Made by a program: the position numbers and the translations under genes | The notes under the pieces: generated by a model | What the model was told of the DNA's origin: nothing | Seen by the model: only the letters and a program-made list of their open reading frames with translations | The model's database searches: none | In this document: piece after piece, positions 14,232-19,410 of the stretch | How the letters are laid out: each line of letters opens with the position of its first letter | Position numbering within the stretch: the stretch's first letter is position 1 | From: Opitutia bacterium | Lineage (GTDB): Bacteria > Verrucomicrobiota > Verrucomicrobiia > Opitutales > Opitutaceae | Assembly: GCA_003157575.1 (NCBI GenBank) | Contig: PMKA01000224.1 | Coordinates: forward strand, 1 to 19,410 | DNA: 19,410 nt | Direction of reading: 5' to 3'

Positions 14232-16343
14232 TCAACGTCCGCCGTAGCTGATGACCAGCATCACGCTGCGGCCGGGGCCGGGAATGCGCGCGCCGGGGAG
14301 CAGGCTGCCGCTGGACGGCATGGCTGCCGCGGGCGGGGACAGATAGTCAAAATAGAGCCTGTTGAAAAGATTCTCGATGGAGAGGGTGACCTTGATTCCG
14401 TGCCAAGAGAATCCGCCCCGGAGCTCTGCCAGGGTGAATGCAGAGGTGTTGGCGAAGACCGGCATTTCATCGGGGGCGGGATTTCGCTGCGCTAAACTGG
14501 AACGCAAGCCTGCTTCGAACCAGGGTTTGAAAGCGCCCCCGGACCAGGCGTGACCGGCGGCAAAAGCGATAGCAGCGGGCGGAATCTCCGGCAGTTGGCG
14601 GTGTGCGTCGCGATCCGTCGCTTCAACACTCGTCCCGGTGAGTTGCAGCCACGAATCCTTGACCGGCTCCCAGCGAAGGCCCATTTCACCTCCCCAGAAG
14701 TTGGCTTCGATCGGTCGGTACCCGTAGACCACAGATCCCGGCGGCGGAGGCGCTGGAGCGGCGGTTCTGCCCACGACCGTACGGTGCAGATAGTCGGGCA
14801 GATAGCTGCCGAAAAGGTCGATGCTTACGGAGAAGGTCTGCCTCTGCCAGCGGAGGCCCCAGTCGAGCTCGTATTTGTCCTCGGTCCTCGCCGTGGGATT
14901 TCCGATTTCGTAACCGCCGCCGAGAGCGTCGGAGAATGCACGGTAACGTTCGGTGGCGCCGGTGGGCTGGCGGCTGAAGCCCGCTCCGAGCGAGGTTGTG
15001 CATTCAGGCGCGAGTTGTCCGCTCAGGAGCACGTTGGCCGCTCCGGCGATGTCGCTCTGCGTTGTCCGGGCGGCGGCGGGTCCGTTGTACGCGACGTAAA
15101 GCGCCCGGATTGTGCGGTTGAACGCCAGGCCGTCCGCCGTCCGGGCTTCGCTCTCGACGGCGTCAAGGCGCGCGCCGAGTCGGAGCTTCCATGATCCGTG
15201 CAACCGCCGGGTGTACTCAGCAAAGGCGCCGAGATCCTGCTGCCGCAGATCGGGCCAGAGCAGGTCCACGGCCCCCGGCCGGCGCCGTTCCATCCGGCGG
15301 TCTTCCTCCGTGGCATCGACTCCGACCGCGATCTCATCGCCGCCGGCCGTTTCGTGGCGCACCGAGATTCCGGAGCCGAGGCTCACGGTTCGTCCATCCG
15401 CGGTGATCAAGGCCGGGGCGGGGCGGCCCCGGTTGTCGAGATGGGGATCTGTGACCCCTATTCCGAAGCGGGTTGCGATCCAGGTCTTGTCCGCGCCGGT
15501 CCAGTCGTATGCCAGGTTCATCGCCGTTGTGTCGGTCCCGCGCGTGTCGAGCGGAAGGGCGGAATTCACGGCAAGTTCCTGGCGCGAAAAGAGAGCACCG
15601 ATTTTGAGTTGATGTCCCGGATCAGGCTTCCAGCCGGCTTCCAGCGCCGCGCCTTCGCCGCGGTCCTCCGCCGGAACCACCGTCCCATCGCCTGCAGTGT
15701 AGTTGCCGAGTGAATGCGCGGACGTTGCGGCCCGGAAATTCCAGCCGCCGCCCCGGCCCTGGGCCACGGCAAGCGCGTCGACCCCGTTGCGGTTGGAATC
15801 CCACCCGGCGTCGGCGTAACTCGCCGCCGGCGGGTCGTCTCCGGGGACGGACGCGAGCGTCAGCGAAACATAGCCGGCGTTGGCCGGCGGGCCGAGGGTC
15901 ACGGACGGCAGGCCCTTGATGACGTCGAAGCCGGCGACCAGGCCGCCGCCGATCAGGGCGAGGGGCGAGGCCGTCCGGGTGGGCGATGCATTGGGCAGCG
16001 GCAGGCCGTCGAGCGTCGTCACGACACGGTCGGAACCGAGGCCGCGGAGCAACGGCTCGGCCGCTGCGGAACCCATGTGGTGCACGGCAATGCCGGGGAC
16101 GTCGGCGAGACTTGTGGCTAGGCTTGTGGAAAGGCTCTGCGGCGATCCTGGCACCTCATCTGAAAGCCCAGGGAGCGCATCGCCGAGCACGGTGACACTT
16201 GGGAGCTGCACGGGCGCGTCTTTGGCTGGAGGGGCCACTTGCGCCCGGAGAGCGGCAGACCCAAGCCCGATGGCGCAGAATCCGGCGGCAAAGGCGCGGC
16301 GGAGCGGGGCCATTGTCGTTGCAGCGCTTCGGCGGATTCTCAT
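14232..16343 (-). CDS. TonB-dependent outer-membrane receptor
   Basis: A 703-residue receptor for energised import across the outer membrane. A signal peptide is seen from the internal Met11 (MAPLRRAFAAGFCAIGLGSAALRAQ), so the start could be ATG 16313 instead of 16343. A plug domain follows (about 48-165): LPSVTVLGD, PGIAVHHMGSAAAEPLLRGLGSDRVVTTLDGLPLP and DVIKGLPSVTLG. The rest is a 22-strand-type barrel (about 170-703) with the usual late signature TLSIENLFNRLYFDYLSP. The plug wording (PLLRGL-x-S-x-R-V followed by DG-x-x-x-x-NAS) is reminiscent of OprC/NosA copper receptors, but the metal-binding residues cannot be confirmed; siderophore, cobalamin or glycan cargo remain possible. It has no SusD partner and no CarboxypepD-like N-terminal domain, so it is not a SusC. 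The chain ends ISYGGR, without the usual terminal aromatic residue. Confidence 0.85.
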   Translation of the reverse strand: MRIRRSAATTMAPLRRAFAAGFCAIGLGSAALRAQVAPPAKDAPVQLPSVTVLGDALPGLSDEVPGSPQSLSTSLATSLADVPGIAVHHMGSAAAEPLLRGLGSDRVVTTLDGLPLPNASPTRTASPLALIGGGLVAGFDVIKGLPSVTLGPPANAGYVSLTLASVPGDDPPAASYADAGWDSNRNGVDALAVAQGRGGGWNFRAATSAHSLGNYTAGDGTVVPAEDRGEGAALEAGWKPDPGHQLKIGALFSRQELAVNSALPLDTRGTDTTAMNLAYDWTGADKTWIATRFGIGVTDPHLDNRGRPAPALITADGRTVSLGSGISVRHETAGGDEIAVGVDATEEDRRMERRRPGAVDLLWPDLRQQDLGAFAEYTRRLHGSWKLRLGARLDAVESEARTADGLAFNRTIRALYVAYNGPAAARTTQSDIAGAANVLLSGQLAPECTTSLGAGFSRQPTGATERYRAFSDALGGGYEIGNPTARTEDKYELDWGLRWQRQTFSVSIDLFGSYLPDYLHRTVVGRTAAPAPPPPGSVVYGYRPIEANFWGGEMGLRWEPVKDSWLQLTGTSVEATDRDAHRQLPEIPPAAIAFAAGHAWSGGAFKPWFEAGLRSSLAQRNPAPDEMPVFANTSAFTLAELRGGFSWHGIKVTLSIENLFNRLYFDYLSPPAAAMPSSGSLLPGARIPGPGRSVMLVISYGGR

Positions 16344-16355
16344 GGACGTGTCGCC

Positions 16356-16384
16356 TGTAAGTCGCCCCGGCTCGCGCTAGTCAA
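16356..16384 (-). promoter_or_regulatory. Possible promoter for the TonB-receptor gene
   Basis: On the minus strand TTGACT (16384-16379) is a near-consensus -35 hexamer, followed after 17 nt by CTTACA (16361-16356), a poor -10. Transcription would begin near 16349, only about 6 nt before ATG 16343 but about 36 nt before ATG 16313. If real, this favours the later start. It would also separate the receptor from the hydrogenase-transporter unit upstream. Confidence 0.3.
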
Positions 16385-16420
16385 GCCGGCTCTTGGCTGA
16401 ACCCCAAAATTGGAGCGGAG

Positions 16421-17320
16421 TTATTTGGCGATCGAAAGGCCTGCGACGCCGGCGACGGCGAGGAGGGCGCCGGTCCAGAACCGGGGTGTTGGCCGGCTCC
16501 GTTCGAGCGCCCACGCGATGGGAACGGTGAGGAGCGGGGCCGTTGCGACGATCGGGAGGACGACTCCGGCCGGGTTGTTTCGAAGCGCCCATTGGTAGCA
16601 GGTGACGCCGAGCACGGGGCCGAGAAGCGTGTTGAGCACGACCCACACCCAGGGCGGCAATTTCTGGGCGGGCGCCGGAACCATGACGCCGGGGTTTGCC
16701 GGCTCCACGCCGGGCCACCATCGCACCACGAGCAGCGCGATTGTCCCGACGGCGAGGCCGCCCAGCGCGCGCTGATAGGCGGAGGTGGCCCCGTCCATGA
16801 AGAACCCGTGGGCGTGGAGAAGACCGAATGCCTTGCGGCTGATGACGGCGCCGCCGCCCTGTGCGCACGCGGAGACGATGGCCAGCGAAAGGCCGAGGGC
16901 ATGGCGGCGCTGCGGAATAGGACCTATCAGTGCCACCGCCACGCCGGCGAGCGTCAGCGCCGCGAACCCGGTCTGCGCCACCGACAGCCGCGAGCCCAGC
17001 CAGAGCCACTCGATGAGCGCCGCCGCCACGGCGGAACCGCATTGTACGATCAGCATGCTCAGGTTGGACCCGATCAGGGGCAGTGCGTGAAACATCGTCA
17101 GGCCGCCGAGGCCGAAGCCGACGGCGCCGCTCAGCAGGAACCAGGCAAGCGCGCCGCCGCCGACTCCCTGGCCCGCCGCATGCGCCCATGCGGCCAGGAG
17201 CGCCACGGCGAGCAGAAGGCGAAGGAAGTTGCCCGTCGTGCCGCCGTAGTGAAGCGCCGCGCGCCGTGCGCACACGGCATTGCCGGCGAAGAACAACGCG
17301 GTGAGAAAGGCGCCGGTCAC
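16421..17320 (-). CDS. EamA/DMT-superfamily inner-membrane transporter
   Basis: A 299-residue integral membrane protein with about ten hydrophobic segments arranged as two repeats of five, the EamA (drug/metabolite transporter) pattern. The first repeat runs to about residue 135 and includes LSGAVGFGLGGLTMFHALPLIGSNLSMLIVQ. The second begins at about 145 and includes LLGPVLGVTCYQWALRNNPAGVVLPIVATAPLLTVPIAWALERSRPTPRFWTGALLAVAG, the classic second-half signature. Substrates in this superfamily range from amino acids and purines to nucleotide sugars and cannot be told from sequence. The start codon is GTG (17320-17318), which overlaps the TGA of the hydrogenase gene as GTGA, so translation is probably coupled to hydA. 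No separate ribosome site is visible. A functional link with the hydrogenase is not established. Confidence 0.87.
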   Translation of the reverse strand: MTGAFLTALFFAGNAVCARRAALHYGGTTGNFLRLLLAVALLAAWAHAAGQGVGGGALAWFLLSGAVGFGLGGLTMFHALPLIGSNLSMLIVQCGSAVAAALIEWLWLGSRLSVAQTGFAALTLAGVAVALIGPIPQRRHALGLSLAIVSACAQGGGAVISRKAFGLLHAHGFFMDGATSAYQRALGGLAVGTIALLVVRWWPGVEPANPGVMVPAPAQKLPPWVWVVLNTLLGPVLGVTCYQWALRNNPAGVVLPIVATAPLLTVPIAWALERSRPTPRFWTGALLAVAGVAGLSIAK

Positions 17321-19140
17321 CGTTTATAGAGCGGGCGGGCGGTGTAGCGCGTGTGCAGCAATTCGTGGGCTTTGTGGCTCAACGGCTGGCCGAGGAAGTC
17401 GCTGTAGATGCGCTTGATCTCGGGGTTCTCGTGCGAAAGCCGGACGCTGCGGTCGCGATCGTGCTGATACAGACCCTCCGCGCGCTTCGTCCGCACCTCG
17501 CCGTTGACGCCGTAGGGCTGGCCGCCGCCGCCGATGCAGCCGCCGGGGCAGGCCATGACCTCGATGAAGTGAACCGGCGGCTCCCGGCCCGCGGTGCGGG
17601 CGGCGCGAACCCCCTCCAGGACGCTTTCGACATTCGCCAGGCCGTGGGCCACGGCGACGCGGATGGTCGTGCCGTTGATGGTGACGGCCGCCTGCTTCAC
17701 GCCCTGCAGGCCGCGCACCGACTCGAATTCCACCTTCTCCAGGTTCTTGCCGGTGACGAAGAAATACGCGGTGCGCAACGCGGCCTCCATGACGCCCCCC
17801 GTGACGCCGAACAGCGCGCCGGCGCCCGTGTAGTCGCCGAGGATGCTGTCCGCCTCGCCGTCCGGCAGGTTGAGGAAATCGAGGCCGGACTGCTTGATCA
17901 GGCGGGCGAGTTCGCGCGTCGTGAGGGCGATGTCCACGTCGATGTAGCCCGAGGCGTACATCTCGTTCGTACGCTCGAGCTCGTACTTCTTGGCCGTGCA
18001 CGGCATGAACGAAACGACGTACATTTTGGCCGGATCGATCCCGAGCTTCTTCGCGTAATAGGTCTTGGCGAGCACACCCAGCATCTGCTGCGGGGACTTT
18101 GCGGTGGAGAAGTTGTCGATGAAGTCGTAATGCACCTTCTCCATGAAGTCCGTCCACGACGGACAGCACGAGGTGATCAGCGGAAGCTGGCCGCGTTTGT
18201 GGACGAAGCGTTCGATGAACTCGCTGGCCTCCTCCATGATGGTGAGGTCGGCGGCGAAATTCGTGTCGAACACGGCCTTGAAGCCGAGGCGGCGCAGCAC
18301 GGTGTAAAGTTTGCCCGTGAGGTTGGCGCCGGGCGGCAGGCCGAAGGCCTCGCCTATGGCCACGCGCACGGCCGGGGCGATCTGCACCACGCAATGCTTG
18401 GTCTCGTCGTGCAGGGCGGTCCAGACGGCGGGCGTCTCGTCGTTCTCGACGATCGCGCCGGTAGGGCAGTGGTTGGAGCACTGGCCGCATTTCACGCAGG
18501 GGGACTCGGCGAGGGTGATGTCGCCGGCGGGCGCCATGCGGGTGTTGATGCCGCGGTCGAGGAAGGAAAGGGCCCAGACGTTCTGGACCTCCTGGCAGAC
18601 CTGCACGCAGCGCCCGCATTTGACGCACTTCGTGAAGTCGATGATGATCGAGCCGGTGGAGTTGTCGGGCGGGATCGGGGTGACGATGCGCTTGATGTTC
18701 TCGGTGCGCATGCCGAAGTCGGCGGCGAGCGCCTGAAGCTCGCAAGTGCCGTTGCGGCCGCACGTGAGGCAGCTGCTCGGGTGTGTCGAAAGCAGCAGTT
18801 CGAGAACGGTCCGGCGGATGTCGGTGAGCGCGCCGCTGTGGGTCGTGATGTCCATGCCCTCGACCACGGGCGTGCAGCAGGCTCGGGGCATGCGCGGCTG
18901 CCCGGCGATCTGGACGATGCACAGGCCGCAGGCCGCGGTCGGCAGGAGATCCTCGTCCTTGCAGAGCGTCGGGATCTTCACCTGCACCTGGCGCGCGGCG
19001 TCGAGGATGGTCGTGCCGGCGGGAATGCTGACCGGAATCCCGTTGATCTTGACGTTTACCACCGCCGGAGCGGCGGAGTTCACTCCGGCCGGTGCGGCGG
19101 GGCTGGCGGAAGGCGGGGCTGAAGGGGTGGTGGCAACCAT
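17317..19140 (-). CDS. hydA: [FeFe] hydrogenase catalytic subunit (HydA/HndD type, group A)
   Basis: A 607-residue cytoplasmic enzyme that reduces protons to H2 or the reverse. Domains in order: an Ala/Pro/Ser-rich N-terminus (1-28); a plant-type [2Fe-2S] domain (29-95; Cys60, 71, 74 and 88 or 89); a His-Cys [4Fe-4S] site (His120, Cys124, 127, 133); two ferredoxin-type [4Fe-4S] sites (Cys172/175/178/182 and Cys215/218/221/225); the H-cluster domain; and the C-terminal small-subunit-like tail (about 560-600, ENPEIKRIYSDFLGQP). All three H-cluster motifs are intact: TSCCPSW (323-329, Cys325 proton relay, Cys326 ligand), MPCTAKKYE (379-387) and EVMACPGGCIGGGGQP (527-542). This modular build and the NuoF-like gene 12 nt upstream indicate a multisubunit NAD(H)-linked, possibly electron-bifurcating, hydrogenase. 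The maturases HydE, HydF and HydG are not in the window. Confidence 0.96.
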   Translation of the reverse strand: MVATTPSAPPSASPAAPAGVNSAAPAVVNVKINGIPVSIPAGTTILDAARQVQVKIPTLCKDEDLLPTAACGLCIVQIAGQPRMPRACCTPVVEGMDITTHSGALTDIRRTVLELLLSTHPSSCLTCGRNGTCELQALAADFGMRTENIKRIVTPIPPDNSTGSIIIDFTKCVKCGRCVQVCQEVQNVWALSFLDRGINTRMAPAGDITLAESPCVKCGQCSNHCPTGAIVENDETPAVWTALHDETKHCVVQIAPAVRVAIGEAFGLPPGANLTGKLYTVLRRLGFKAVFDTNFAADLTIMEEASEFIERFVHKRGQLPLITSCCPSWTDFMEKVHYDFIDNFSTAKSPQQMLGVLAKTYYAKKLGIDPAKMYVVSFMPCTAKKYELERTNEMYASGYIDVDIALTTRELARLIKQSGLDFLNLPDGEADSILGDYTGAGALFGVTGGVMEAALRTAYFFVTGKNLEKVEFESVRGLQGVKQAAVTINGTTIRVAVAHGLANVESVLEGVRAARTAGREPPVHFIEVMACPGGCIGGGGQPYGVNGEVRTKRAEGLYQHDRDRSVRLSHENPEIKRIYSDFLGQPLSHKAHELLHTRYTARPLYKR

Positions 19141-19152
19141 GGCGGGGCGGGG

Positions 19153-19410
19153 TCAGACGTTGGCGGGTTCGGCGACGGAGGCTTCGGGCGGGCGGTTTGC
19201 GTTCATCTTGCGGGCGTAGCTGACGCCGCCTTCGAGGTAGGCCTTGAACTCGGGCTCAAAGTAGCGCAGGGCGGAGAGCACCGGGTTCGGAGCGGTCTGC
19301 CCCAGGCCGCAGAGTGACGCCTTCTGCATGGCCTTGGAGATGGCGCGAAGGCGCTCGGTGTCGCCCTTTTCCCCGCGGCCGCGGGCCACCCGGTTGAGAA
19401 TCTGCAGCAT
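19153..19410 (-). CDS. hydB: NuoF/HydB-like NADH-binding hydrogenase subunit, C-terminal part
   Basis: The last 85 residues of a gene that runs off the window edge. The segment SLCGLGQTAPNPVL is the conserved end of the NuoF family and carries the fourth Cys ligand of its [4Fe-4S] cluster. In the complete protein FMN and NADH bind in the part outside the window. It precedes hydA by 12 nt in the same direction, as in hydBA/hnd operons, so it should be the flavin subunit passing electrons between NAD(H) and HydA. After the NuoF core only about 40 residues remain (ending PPEASVAEPANV) with no further cysteines, so the C-terminal 2x[4Fe-4S] ferredoxin module present in Thermotoga-type HydB is missing. 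The Met at the window edge is internal, not a start. Confidence 0.87.
   Translation of the reverse strand: MLQILNRVARGRGEKGDTERLRAISKAMQKASLCGLGQTAPNPVLSALRYFEPEFKAYLEGGVSYARKMNANRPPEASVAEPANV

Noticed and set aside
14232..16343. Assigning the TonB receptor to copper (OprC/NosA) or to a SusC-type polysaccharide utilisation locus
   Set aside because: The plug motif is only reminiscent of copper receptors, with no confirmed metal residues, and there is no SusD partner or SusC N-terminal extension. The substrate is left open.
17353..19122. Open frame of 589 residues on the plus strand across hydA
   Set aside because: It is antisense to an [FeFe] hydrogenase with every catalytic motif intact. 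Its composition (Ala/Gly/Arg/Asp/Val-rich, no domain) is what reverse-strand GC-rich codons give.

Overview
The window is high-GC bacterial DNA that is almost fully coding. It looks like a Gram-negative, polysaccharide-degrading, fermentative bacterium. It carries a lipoprotein with a lipobox, a TonB-dependent receptor, an outer-membrane porin, a GH78 rhamnosidase, a sialate O-acetylesterase-type esterase and an NAD-linked [FeFe] hydrogenase. Together with start codons that mostly lack a strong Shine-Dalgarno, this suggests Verrucomicrobiota of the Opitutaceae type. That assignment is inference from gene content; no marker gene in the window proves it.

Layout. (1) Positions 2-3624 (+) hold the tail of a type IIA topoisomerase B subunit (ParE/GyrB-like), an S41-family protease-like lipoprotein and a ParC-type A subunit, packed with gaps of 6 and 11 bases. 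A perfect 11-bp-stem hairpin (3694-3725) closes this unit against a convergent arginase-superfamily gene (3734-4492, -). (2) A divergent intergenic region leads to a secreted GH78 alpha-L-rhamnosidase-like enzyme (4741-7152, +). (3) Positions 7421-9304 (+) hold a LytS/YehU-type histidine kinase and its LytTR response regulator, 3 nt apart. The kinase has a proline-rich periplasmic loop. (4) Convergent to the regulator is a four-EF-hand, Ser/Thr-rich protein built from a duplicated two-hand module (9370-10134, -), followed by a 361-bp non-coding stretch with palindromes. (5) A secreted SIAE-family esterase (10496-12445, -) diverges from an alginate-export-type porin (12655-14115, +). (6) Convergent to the porin is a minus-strand run: HydB/NuoF-like C-terminus (19153-19410), HydA [FeFe] hydrogenase (17317-19140), an EamA/DMT transporter overlapping hydA by 4 bp (16421-17320), and after 77 bp a TonB-dependent receptor (14232-16343).

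How the genes may work together. The rhamnosidase, esterase, porin and perhaps the receptor fit extracellular or periplasmic breakdown and uptake of acetylated, rhamnose-containing plant or algal polysaccharide. The hydrogenase would dispose of electrons from sugar fermentation as H2. The kinase/regulator/EF-hand group could be a surface or calcium-responsive module, but that link is only adjacency. I found no CRISPR array, tRNA, rRNA, IS element or prophage. The window looks like ordinary chromosome with a few unusual gene arrangements. The most interesting are the protease between the topoisomerase subunits, the transporter coupled to hydA, a HydB lacking its terminal ferredoxin module, and the EF-hand gene beside the LytS/LytTR pair.
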